In this document: positions 7,167 through 14,905 of the stretch, piece by piece
Layout of the letters: the number at the start of each line of letters is the position of its first letter
Position numbering within the stretch: position 1 is the first letter of the stretch
Assembly (NCBI GenBank): GCA_005884715.1
Contig: VAZZ01000087.1
Location: 9,190-30,298 of the forward strand
Reading direction: 5' to 3'
DNA: 21,109 nucleotides
From: Alphaproteobacteria bacterium
Lineage (GTDB): Bacteria > Pseudomonadota > Alphaproteobacteria > Rhizobiales > Aestuariivirgaceae
Position numbers and translations under genes: made by a program
Notes under the pieces: model-generated
Told to the model about the DNA's origin: nothing
Seen by the model: the letters and a program-made list of their open reading frames with translations, nothing else
The model's database searches: none

Positions 7167-7853
7167 ATGGACATTGCCGCCCGGGTCAGGGAGTTTCGGG
7201 CAGAAGCGTGCCGGTATTTCTTCGGATCAGCCCGGTCACGCTGGCGGCAAAATGCACTCTTGCGCGAACTCGAACTCCATCATCTGGTCGATATCGGAAT
7301 AGATCCGTTCACCATGCAGCGCCCCGCTCCCTCATTCACACTTAGGCCCGCGACCGAGGCCGACATCGAAAGCGTGCAGCGCATCTATGGCGATCATGTC
7401 GCCCATGGCCTCGCCTCCTTTGAGGAGGCCCCGCCCAGCGTCGAAGAGATGCTGGCCCGCTTCCGCACCCTCAAAGGCCAATCTTTTCCCTATATCGTTG
7501 CCGAGCAGGAGAGCCAAATCTGTGGCTATTCCTATGCCGGACCCTATCGCACGCGCTCGGCCTATCGTTTCACCATCGAGAATTCCGTCTATGTCGATCG
7601 CGCCTGTGCCGGCCAGGGCATCGGACGCGCGCTTCTCAGCGCGTTGATCCTCGAATGCGAGAAAGGCCCGTGGCGGCAGATGATCGCCATCATCGGCAAT
7701 AGCAGAAACTCAGCCTCGATCGCGCTGCATAAAAGTCTCGGCTTCCGGATGGTAGGAACGTTGCACGAAGTCGGCTTCAAGCATGATCAATGGGTCGATA
7801 CAGTGCTCATGCAGCGATGTTTGACACCGGGCCGCGGCGAATCATCTTCCTGA
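7167..7853 (+). CDS. GNAT acetyltransferase, phosphinothricin/methionine-sulfone acetyltransferase-like, with DUF1127-like N-terminus
   Basis: The protein has 228 residues. Residues about 56-220 are a GNAT domain of the Pat/MnaT (YncA) type: FTLRPATEADIESVQRIYGD, the acetyl-CoA loop CAGQGIGRALL at about 147-157, and NSRNSASIALHKSLGF. Such enzymes acetylate the amino group of phosphinothricin, methionine sulfone/sulfoximine or related amino acids; the substrate here is unknown. Residues about 22-50 (RWRQNALLRELELHHLVDIG and on) look like DUF1127 (YjiS), a small basic motif ending in L.DIG. Such domains are normally separate small proteins. The internal M50 (ATG at 7314) would give a plain GNAT, but no good ribosome site precedes it. 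The upstream site before 7167 is also weak. The 3' end overlaps murJ by 47 bases, tail to tail. Confidence 0.85.
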   Translation: MDIAARVREFRAEACRYFFGSARSRWRQNALLRELELHHLVDIGIDPFTMQRPAPSFTLRPATEADIESVQRIYGDHVAHGLASFEEAPPSVEEMLARFRTLKGQSFPYIVAEQESQICGYSYAGPYRTRSAYRFTIENSVYVDRACAGQGIGRALLSALILECEKGPWRQMIAIIGNSRNSASIALHKSLGFRMVGTLHEVGFKHDQWVDTVLMQRCLTPGRGESSS

Positions 7854-9387
7854 TCTCGCCAAGCTTCATCGCGCCGAAAAGATGGGCGAGCAGGAAATAG
7901 CCGATCCCGCCGAGCGCCACGAGGCCGATGAGCACGAGAGCCCTGAACCAGAGCGGATGGCTGTCCGTGAAGACCGGAGCGCTCAGATAGAATCCGCCGA
8001 GGAGAATGGCGCCCATAGCGAGGCTCGCCGCGATGATGCGCGGCAGGCGGTTGCGCAGGCGCTGATCGGCGGTGAAATGGCCGTGGCTGGCAAGCGTCAT
8101 GCCGAGTAGTGTCGCATTGACCCAGGCGGCAAGGGCCGTCGAAAGCGCAATGCCGATATGGCCGATGAAGCGCGACAGGATGAGGCTACTCGTCACGTTG
8201 ACGACCACCGACGTGATGGCGAACATCATCGGCCGTTTCGTGTCTTCGCGTGCGAAGAAGCCTGGCGAGAAGACCTTGTTAATGACGAAAGCCGGCAGGC
8301 CCATGGCAAAGGCACCCAGCGCGTAGGCGGTGGCGATCGAATCGCTCCTGGTGAACACGCCATGTTCGAAACACACATTGACGATGGCGAAGGGAATGGC
8401 GATCAGAGCAATGGTCGCGGGCAAGGTGAGGAAGAGCGCAAATTCAAGCGACCGATTTTGGCTCAAGAGCGCTCCTGCCTCATCACCGGCACGCAGTTTG
8501 CGCGACATTTCCGGCAGCAGAACCACACCGATCGCGACACCCACGACACCCAGAGGCAATTGATAGACGCGGTCGGCATAATAGAGATAAGACACTGCGC
8601 GATCGATGGTCGTGGCGATCATGGTGGCGATCAGGATATTCACTTGCGTGATGCCGCCGGCGATCACTCCCGGAATGCCAAGGCGGATCAGCCGCTTCGC
8701 ATCGGGCGTCAGTTTCGGAAACTTGAGTCGCATGCGCATATTGGCGCGGCTGCAGGCGATGAAAAGCAGCAGGAATTGCGCGACACCTGCCGCACACACA
8801 CCCCAGACCAGCGCGTAGCCGGTCGCCGCGCTCTCACCCCAGCCCATATACCGCACGATGACCAGCGTCGCGATCATGACCAGATTGAGCAGGATCGGTG
8901 CGCAGGCCGCCGCCACGAAGCGGCGCAGGCTGTTGAGCACGCCCGACTGAAGCGCCGTGAGCGACATGAACAGCAGATAGGGAAAGGCGATGCGGGTGAG
9001 CGCTACCGAGAGGTCGAACTTGTCCTGATCGCCGGTAAAGCCAGGCGCGATCACATACATGAGCAACGGCATGGCGATCTGGGCGATCGCGGTGAAGAAC
9101 AGAAGCCAGGCGAACATCACCGAAAAGATGTCCTCGGCAAAGCTCCTCGCCTCGGCCTCGCCGCCACCTTCCAGTTTCTTGGCGAACATCGGCACGAAGG
9201 CTGAATTGAAGGCGCCTTCGGCAAAGAGGGAGCGGAACAGGTTGGGGAAACGGAAAGCCACGACGAAGGCCTGCGCCACCGGCCCGGTGCCGAGCACCGA
9301 AGCGGTGAGCATGTCGCGGATGAAGCCCGCGGCCCGGCTCACCAGAGTGAGCCCGCCCACGGTCGCGGCCGATTTCAGGAGGGTCAT
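7807..9387 (-). CDS. murJ: Lipid II flippase MurJ (MviN family)
   Basis: A 526-residue polytopic inner-membrane protein of the MOP superfamily that flips lipid II for peptidoglycan synthesis. The N-terminus LLKSAATVGGLTLVSRAAGF followed by IRDMLTASVLGTG is diagnostic, as is FRFPNLFRSLFAEGAFNSAF. I see about 13-14 hydrophobic segments spread over the length, as expected for the family. The protein ends in a short basic cytoplasmic tail (EIRKMIRRGPVSN). ATG start at 9387, 43 bases after the glnD stop, so probably in the mutS-glnD-murJ transcript. No strong ribosome site is visible. The 3' end overlaps the convergent GNAT gene by 47 bases. Confidence 0.96.
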   Translation of the reverse strand: MTLLKSAATVGGLTLVSRAAGFIRDMLTASVLGTGPVAQAFVVAFRFPNLFRSLFAEGAFNSAFVPMFAKKLEGGGEAEARSFAEDIFSVMFAWLLFFTAIAQIAMPLLMYVIAPGFTGDQDKFDLSVALTRIAFPYLLFMSLTALQSGVLNSLRRFVAAACAPILLNLVMIATLVIVRYMGWGESAATGYALVWGVCAAGVAQFLLLFIACSRANMRMRLKFPKLTPDAKRLIRLGIPGVIAGGITQVNILIATMIATTIDRAVSYLYYADRVYQLPLGVVGVAIGVVLLPEMSRKLRAGDEAGALLSQNRSLEFALFLTLPATIALIAIPFAIVNVCFEHGVFTRSDSIATAYALGAFAMGLPAFVINKVFSPGFFAREDTKRPMMFAITSVVVNVTSSLILSRFIGHIGIALSTALAAWVNATLLGMTLASHGHFTADQRLRNRLPRIIAASLAMGAILLGGFYLSAPVFTDSHPLWFRALVLIGLVALGGIGYFLLAHLFGAMKLGEIRKMIRRGPVSNIAA

Positions 9388-9430
9388 GGACAGGTTCTAT
9401 TTTGCTGGAGGGATTCTCACAAGATCAGGT

Positions 9431-12175
9431 TCATGACTTGTGCTGACCAAGTACGGCCAAAAGCTGGCGCTCGATCTGGCCGCTGCGGGCCGCGCTCAGG
9501 ATCTTGGCGCCGGTCAGATCGGTCACATAAAAGACATCGATGACGCGCTCGCCATAGGTCGTGATATGGGCTGAGCCGATATTGAGATTGAGATGATAGA
9601 GCGCCTCGGTCAGGTCATAGAGGAAGCCGACGCGGTCGAGGCCATTGACCTCGATGACGGTGTAGCGGTTTGACGATTCATTATCGATGATGACGCGGGG
9701 CGCCACGGTGAAGGCCTGCAGGCGGGTTTCCGGATGCTGGACCCTGGCGATCATGTCCTTGATCCTGACCTCGCCTTTGAGCACCTGGCGAACGAGGCTC
9801 GCCACGCGCTCGGCCCGCCTTCGCTCATCTTCGCTATTGGCGAATTGCCGCTGGATAAGGATGGTGTCGAGCGCCAGGCTGTCGGCGGTGGTAAAGATCT
9901 GGGCACCGGCGATATTGGCGTTGGCCGCCGCGCAGGCGCCAGTGATCAGCGCCAGGAAACGCGGATGATCAGGCGCATGGATGGTGAGCTCGGTGATGGC
10001 GGTGAATTCATCGGTCCTGACTTCGGTCGCAACCGGCTCGCCTTCCGCCCTGGCGCGCGCCATCAGCCGTTCATGCGCCACCTGCCTGTCGGTATCGACA
10101 TTGAGCCAATAGGCATCATAGTGACGCGCTGCATAGGCGGCCTTCTCACCTGACGTCCATTGCGGATAGTGCGCGAAGAACTTCGCCTGCGCCTCGGCGA
10201 CGCGTTCCTTCCGCGATATGCTGGTATGGCCGCCCGAGAGGACCGGCTCGGTCTCGAAATAGAGCGTGCGCAGCAACTGGCCTTTCCAGCCGTTCCAGGC
10301 CGAAGGTCCCACCGCGCGGATATCGGCCACGGTCAGGATCAGCAGCAGCTTCAGGCGCTCGGGCGACTGCACCACATTGGCGAAATCGAGAATGGTCTTG
10401 AAGTCGTTGAGATCGCGCATCTGTGCGGTCTCGCTCATCAGGAGATGATGGCGGATGAGCCAGGCCACGGTTTCGGTCTCGGGTGCCGAGAGGCCAAGTC
10501 TCGGGCACAAGGTCTTCGCCACCCGCTCGCCGGCGATGGAATGGCTTTCCTTGCGTCCCTTGGCGATGTCATGGAGGAGGACAGCGACATAGAGAACACG
10601 GCGGCTCGATACGGTCGGGAAAATCTCGGTCGACAGCGGATGGTCTGAAGAAAAACGACCACGCTCGATCGCCGCCAGGATGCCGACAGCGCGGATCAGA
10701 TGCTCATCGACGGTGTAGTGATGGTACATGTTGAATTGCATCATCGCGACGATCCTGCCGAATTCGGGAATGAAGCGGCCGAGCACGCCTGCCTCGTTCA
10801 TGCGGCGCAAAGCCGTTTCGGGATCGCGGGCTTCGGTCAGCATGGTGAGGAACAAGGCGTTGGCTTGCGCGTCGGCGCATAAAGTCTTGTCGATGCGCGC
10901 CAGATTACGCCTGACGGCCTTCAGCGCATCGGGATGGATCTCGAGATCCTTGTCCGCCGCCAGAGCGAAGAGCGCGATCATGTTGACCGGCGTTGCGGTT
11001 AGGGTCTTCTCATCTGCGATCGTCAGGCGATTGGCCTCGATGCGGAAATCGGGAGCGCCCTCGATGTGGCCTGGCCGCCTTGCGGCGAACCGGCCCAGCA
11101 TGCGGCCAAAAACCGGAGTCGCCTTCATCTGCCGGGCTTCGAGCGAGGCCGAGAAGATGCGGGTAAGATCGCCGACATCCTTGGCGACGAGGAAATAGTG
11201 CTTCATGAAGCGCTCGACATGCTTCAGGCCGCCATGTGCCTTGTAGCCGAGGCGTTCGGCGAGATCGGGCTGGCGATCGAAGCTCAAGCGGTCTTCGGCG
11301 CGCTTGGCCAGGAAATGCAAATGGCAACGCACCGCCCACAGGAAATCCTCGCTCTTCTCGAAGAGAGCAAGCTCTTCGCGCGCGAAGACGCCCTGCTCGG
11401 CCAGCTCCGCGGTCGAATTGGCGCCCGAGAGGAATTTCGCGATCCAAAACAAAGTGTGGAGATCGCGCAGGCCGCCTTTGCCATTCTTCACGTCAGGCTC
11501 GACCAGATAGCGGCTCTCGCCCGCCTTGAAGTGACGTTCATCGCGCTCGATGAGCTTGCTCGCGACGAAGGCCTTGGCGCCCTTGGCTGCGATCTCCTTG
11601 CGGAAACGCTTGGTCAGGGTTTCGAACAGAGAGGGCTCGCCGCAAATGAATCGGGCTTCCAGTATCGAGGTCAGGATGGTCGAATCCGATTGCGCCAGCC
11701 TGATGCAGTCATCGACGCTGCGCGTGGCATGGCCGACTTTGAGGCGCGTGTCCCACAGCGAATAGAGAATGAACTCGATGACGCTTTCGCTCCAGCCGGT
11801 CTGCTTGTAGGGCAGAAGAAACAGGAGATCGATGTCGGATCCTGGCGCCAGCGTGCCACGCCCATAGCCGCCGACGGCGACGACGGTGATGCGCTCCGCC
11901 TCGGAAGGATTTGAAGCCCGGTAAAGCTTCTTGAGGGCCAAATCGAAGAGCGAATGGATGATCTCATCCTGCGCCTCGGCCAGAAGCATGGCGCACTGTG
12001 TGCCCTTGCCATCCGCCATGAGGCGGCGCTCGGCCTCGGCGCGCGCCGAAGCGAGTGTTTCCTTGAGAATATCGACGACACGCTTGCGCAAATCACCGCC
12101 AGGCTCGAGGCCCGCCAGGCGCGAACGCAATGCCGCTCCGTCCACCAATTGCCCAGGCTTCCTGGCTGGCATCAT
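9431..12175 (-). CDS. glnD: [Protein-PII] uridylyltransferase / uridylyl-removing enzyme GlnD
   Basis: A 914-residue nitrogen-sensing enzyme that uridylylates PII (GlnB/GlnK) under nitrogen limitation and removes UMP when glutamine is high. Domain order is complete. The nucleotidyltransferase domain has GGYGRG (102-107) and the metal motif DID (114-116). The PII-uridylyltransferase domain includes VEPDVKNGKGGLRDLHTLFW. The HD domain contains VLLHDIAKGRKESHS and IRHHLLMSETA. Two C-terminal ACT domains begin about ELTIHAPDHPRF and YTVIEVNGLDRVGFLYDL. The ATG at 12175 overlaps the TGA of the mutS 3' frame as ATGA. In the intact state glnD translation would be coupled to mutS; the mutS frameshift makes ribosomes stop about 280 bases earlier. 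Confidence 0.97.
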   Translation of the reverse strand: MMPARKPGQLVDGAALRSRLAGLEPGGDLRKRVVDILKETLASARAEAERRLMADGKGTQCAMLLAEAQDEIIHSLFDLALKKLYRASNPSEAERITVVAVGGYGRGTLAPGSDIDLLFLLPYKQTGWSESVIEFILYSLWDTRLKVGHATRSVDDCIRLAQSDSTILTSILEARFICGEPSLFETLTKRFRKEIAAKGAKAFVASKLIERDERHFKAGESRYLVEPDVKNGKGGLRDLHTLFWIAKFLSGANSTAELAEQGVFAREELALFEKSEDFLWAVRCHLHFLAKRAEDRLSFDRQPDLAERLGYKAHGGLKHVERFMKHYFLVAKDVGDLTRIFSASLEARQMKATPVFGRMLGRFAARRPGHIEGAPDFRIEANRLTIADEKTLTATPVNMIALFALAADKDLEIHPDALKAVRRNLARIDKTLCADAQANALFLTMLTEARDPETALRRMNEAGVLGRFIPEFGRIVAMMQFNMYHHYTVDEHLIRAVGILAAIERGRFSSDHPLSTEIFPTVSSRRVLYVAVLLHDIAKGRKESHSIAGERVAKTLCPRLGLSAPETETVAWLIRHHLLMSETAQMRDLNDFKTILDFANVVQSPERLKLLLILTVADIRAVGPSAWNGWKGQLLRTLYFETEPVLSGGHTSISRKERVAEAQAKFFAHYPQWTSGEKAAYAARHYDAYWLNVDTDRQVAHERLMARARAEGEPVATEVRTDEFTAITELTIHAPDHPRFLALITGACAAANANIAGAQIFTTADSLALDTILIQRQFANSEDERRRAERVASLVRQVLKGEVRIKDMIARVQHPETRLQAFTVAPRVIIDNESSNRYTVIEVNGLDRVGFLYDLTEALYHLNLNIGSAHITTYGERVIDVFYVTDLTGAKILSAARSGQIERQLLAVLGQHKS

Positions 12176-14705
12176 TGCGATGGCCGCTTCTTGGCGATCA
12201 AGGCACGCAACTCATAGAGAAGGGCAAGCGCCTCACGCGGCGCCAGCTCATCGGGCGAAATCTCGGCGAGACGCTTCTCGACCTCGCTCGGCCCAGTCTC
12301 TGCCGGACCAGCCGATCTGGGTCGGGCGGCCGAGAATAGCGGCAAAGAGGGAAGGCCCGCGAGCTTCGCCACCTGAATCCCGTAAGAACGATCGGCCACG
12401 CCGGGCACCACTTCATGCAGGAACACCACATCGCCCTGCCATTCGCGCACCTTCACCGTCGCATTGGCAACACCTGCAAGCCGGCCGCCAAGAGCGGTGA
12501 GTTCATGATAGTGCGTTGCGAACAGCGCGCGGGCGCGGGTGATCTCGTGGAGGTGCTCGACCGCCGCCCAGGCAATGGAGAGGCCGTCGAAGGTCGCGGT
12601 GCCGCGCCCGATCTCGTCGAGAATGACGAAAGAGCGATCCGTCGCCTGGTTGAGGATCGCCGCCGTCTCGACCATCTCGACCATGAAGGTGGACCGCCCG
12701 CGCGCCAGATCATCGGCCGCGCCGACGCGGCTGAACAGGCGGTCGACGACGACTTGCCCGCCATATTCGGTCCGGTCAGAAGCCAGATGCGCTTATCATC
12801 GCCCGACAGCGTCAGATCATTGGCGACGAAAGACGCGCCGCCTGCTTGCGCCAATATGGCCTCGACCACTGGATGACGGCCCTGCTCGATATCGATGCGC
12901 AAGGAGCGATCGACGATCGGGCGGACATAATTTCGCCGCGCAGCCAATTCGGCGAGAGCCGATGAGACATCGATCCGGGCGACCGCCTCGGCGATTATGG
13001 ACAGGCGCTGCGATCGGGTTTTGACCGCCGCGCACAGGCGTTCGAATATTTCGAGCTCCAGCGCCAGCGCGCGGTTGGCAGCCGATGCGATGCGCTCTTC
13101 GAGGCCGGACAATTCCTGGGTCACGAAACGCACCGCACTGGCGATGGTCTGGCGGTGGAAGAACTTGGCATTGTGCGGTGGCGCCTGAAGCGGCGGCGCA
13201 TTCTGCGCGGTCACCTCGATGAAATAGCCCAGTACATTATTGTGCCTAATCTTGAGCGATTTGACGCCGGTCTCTTGGGCATAGTCCGCCTGCAATTGGG
13301 CGATGACTTTCTTCGTGTCATCGCGCAATTGGCGATGATCATCGAGTTCCTTCGAATATCCCGCTTTGACGAAGCCGCCATCGCGGGCATTGAACGGCAG
13401 ATCCTCGCCCAGCACCGCGGCAAGATCATCCAGCAGGTCTGCTGGCCGGTCGGACAGGACCGTCTGCGCCCCGGCCAGTTCGGCTGAGAGACTGGCGAAC
13501 CCCTGCGGATGTCCCAGTCCTTCATCAAGCTTCCCGGCCGCCTCCAATCCATCACGGATCGCCGCCAGATCGCGTGGGCCACCACGCCCGAGTGAAAGAC
13601 GGGAAAGTGCTCGTTCGATATCGGGGAATTGACGCAGGCCCTTGCGCAACTCATCGCGCAGATCGCGCGCCTCGACGAAATAGCCGACCGAATCGATCCG
13701 TCCTGAAATCGCATCGGGATCGGTCAAGGGGGCGGCGATCCTGCGCGCCAGAAGCCTGGCGCCGGGGGCGGTCACGGTGCGATCCATCGTTGAAAGCAGG
13801 CTCGCACCGGACTCACCGCCGACACTCCTGGTCAATTCGAGATTCGAGCGCGTGGCCTGATCGATGATCATATGGTCCGATGGCTCATCGCGCCGCGGCG
13901 CCCGTAGCACAGGAACGCGCCCGACCTGAGTGAGGAGCACATAATCGAGAAGTGTTCCCAGCGCCGAAACTTCCGCTCGCGTAAAGGCGCCAAATCCCTC
14001 GAGCGCCGAAACGCCGAAATGTCGCTTCAAACGGCGTTCCGCTTCTGCGCTGTCGAAACGGCTCGCCGGCAAGGGCGTCAGCGCCGCCCCGGTCGCCTGG
14101 AGCTGCGCCTCGAACCCCCCTTCGGCCAGCCCGTCGGGATAGATGATCTCGCCCGGTTCGATGCCGGCAAGGTCTGCCGGGAGGCGCTCCGCGGCAACCG
14201 ACGTCACGACGAATTCGCCGGACGAAATATCGGCGAAAGCCAGCGCCAGACTCTCATCCGCCTTGATGCGCGCCAGGGCGGCGATGAAATTGTTCTTGGC
14301 GCTCTTGAGCAGCGTATCCTCGGTGAGGGTACCCGGCGTGATGAGGCGGATGACATCACGGCGCACGACGGATTTCGAACCACGCTTCCTGGCTTCGGCC
14401 GGGTCCTCGAGCTGCTCGCAAATGGCGACGCGATGGCCGGCGCGGATCAGCCTTTCCAGATAATGGTCGGAAGAATGCACCGGCACGCCGCACATCGGGA
14501 TTTCCTCGCCCTGGTGACGGCCGCGCTTGGTGAGCGCTATGCCCAAGGTCTGCGACGCCGCTTCCGCATCGGCAAAGAACAGCTCGTAGAAATCGCCCAT
14601 GCGATAGAACAAAAGGCAGCCCGGATGGGCGGCCTTGATCTCGAGATACTGGGCCATCATCGGCGTGGCGGCGACAGCGTCGCGTTGGGCGTTCATGTCG
14701 TTCAT
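12172..14705 (-). pseudogene. mutS: DNA mismatch repair protein MutS, disrupted by a frameshifting deletion at the Walker A motif
   Basis: The 5' frame has intact mismatch-binding (GDFYELF, the F-x-E motif), connector, lever and clamp regions, up to GPNMAGKS at about residues 645-652. It then jumps straight to VVDRLFSRVGAADDLARGRS, which is in the other frame from 12750 and continues to the TGA at 12172 with Walker B (FVILDEIGRGTATFDG) and the ATPase end. Against E. coli MutS, about 27 residues between GKS and the DR(L/I)F segment are absent, so about 82 bases are lost and the frame breaks. Reading on from the 5' frame ends in nonsense at 12453. A second gap, in frame, joins LAGLPS directly to LPLFSAARP near 12344-12352; relatives have roughly 25-30 more residues there. 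Start chosen at ATG 14705, with AAGG 4 bases upstream; a TTG at 14723 is less likely. Product expected inactive. Confidence 0.92.
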
Positions 14706-14795
14706 CGCGCCTTGATACGACAAGTTGTGACGGAATCAATGACCTTGAGATCAGCCGTCGCTGCCTCTACTGTCGGCTCCCTGAAGAGCGCTTGC

Positions 14796-14819
14796 CGCCA
14801 AAGTTGCTCGACTTTGGCG
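14796..14819. repeat. Perfect 9-bp inverted repeat (6-base loop) in the mutS-malic enzyme intergenic region
   Basis: CGCCAAAGT (14796-14804) pairs with ACTTTGGCG (14811-14819). Imperfect outer arms extend it, with GAGC on the left (about 14786-14789) and GAAGAGCTC on the right. The right half, GACTTTGGCGATA.GG, is also found in the palindrome at 20265-20336, so this looks like one member of a dispersed palindromic repeat family. A possible promoter for the malic enzyme (TTGGCG at 14815, TTTATA 17 bases on) would overlap its right arm; this is weak. Confidence 0.6.
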
Positions 14820-14860
14820 ATAGGGAAGAGCTCTCGTTTATATGTAATCGAGCCTTTTGT

Positions 14861-14887
14861 CCCGTTCGGATCGACGATCCGAACGGG
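14861..14887. promoter_or_regulatory. Perfect 12-bp hairpin in the leader of the malic enzyme gene
   Basis: The arms 14861-14872 (CCCGTTCGGATC) and 14876-14887 (GATCCGAACGGG) are exact reverse complements around a 3-base loop GAC. The hairpin ends 18 bases before the ATG at 14906 and just before the AGGGA ribosome site. No T-run follows on either strand, so it is not a standard intrinsic terminator. An mRNA-stability or translation-control structure, or a protein-binding palindrome, is more likely. Confidence 0.6.
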
Positions 14888-14905
14888 AAAGACTATAGGG
14901 AAAAC

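Noticed and set aside
8158..9204. A 348-codon plus-strand frame opposite murJ
   Set aside because: It is an antisense shadow of a membrane-protein gene. The translation is rich in H, R, D and E with no recognisable domain.
12453..12741. The 3' tail of the upstream mutS frame as real protein sequence
   Set aside because: After GKS it becomes a low-complexity run of S, R, A and P, while the true ATPase motifs continue in the other frame. It is out-of-frame reading after a deletion.
12742..12756. Programmed ribosomal frameshifting in mutS
   Set aside because: About 27 conserved residues are absent as well as the frame, so no shift in reading could restore the P-loop.
14861..14887. An intrinsic terminator upstream of the malic enzyme
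   Set aside because: The stem is strong, but no T-run follows on either strand, and it lies immediately before a ribosome site.
14792..14905. An N-terminal extension of the malic enzyme by 38 residues
   Set aside because: The extension spans two strong inverted repeats and has no family similarity. The ATG at 14906 has a good ribosome site and gives the normal N-terminus.
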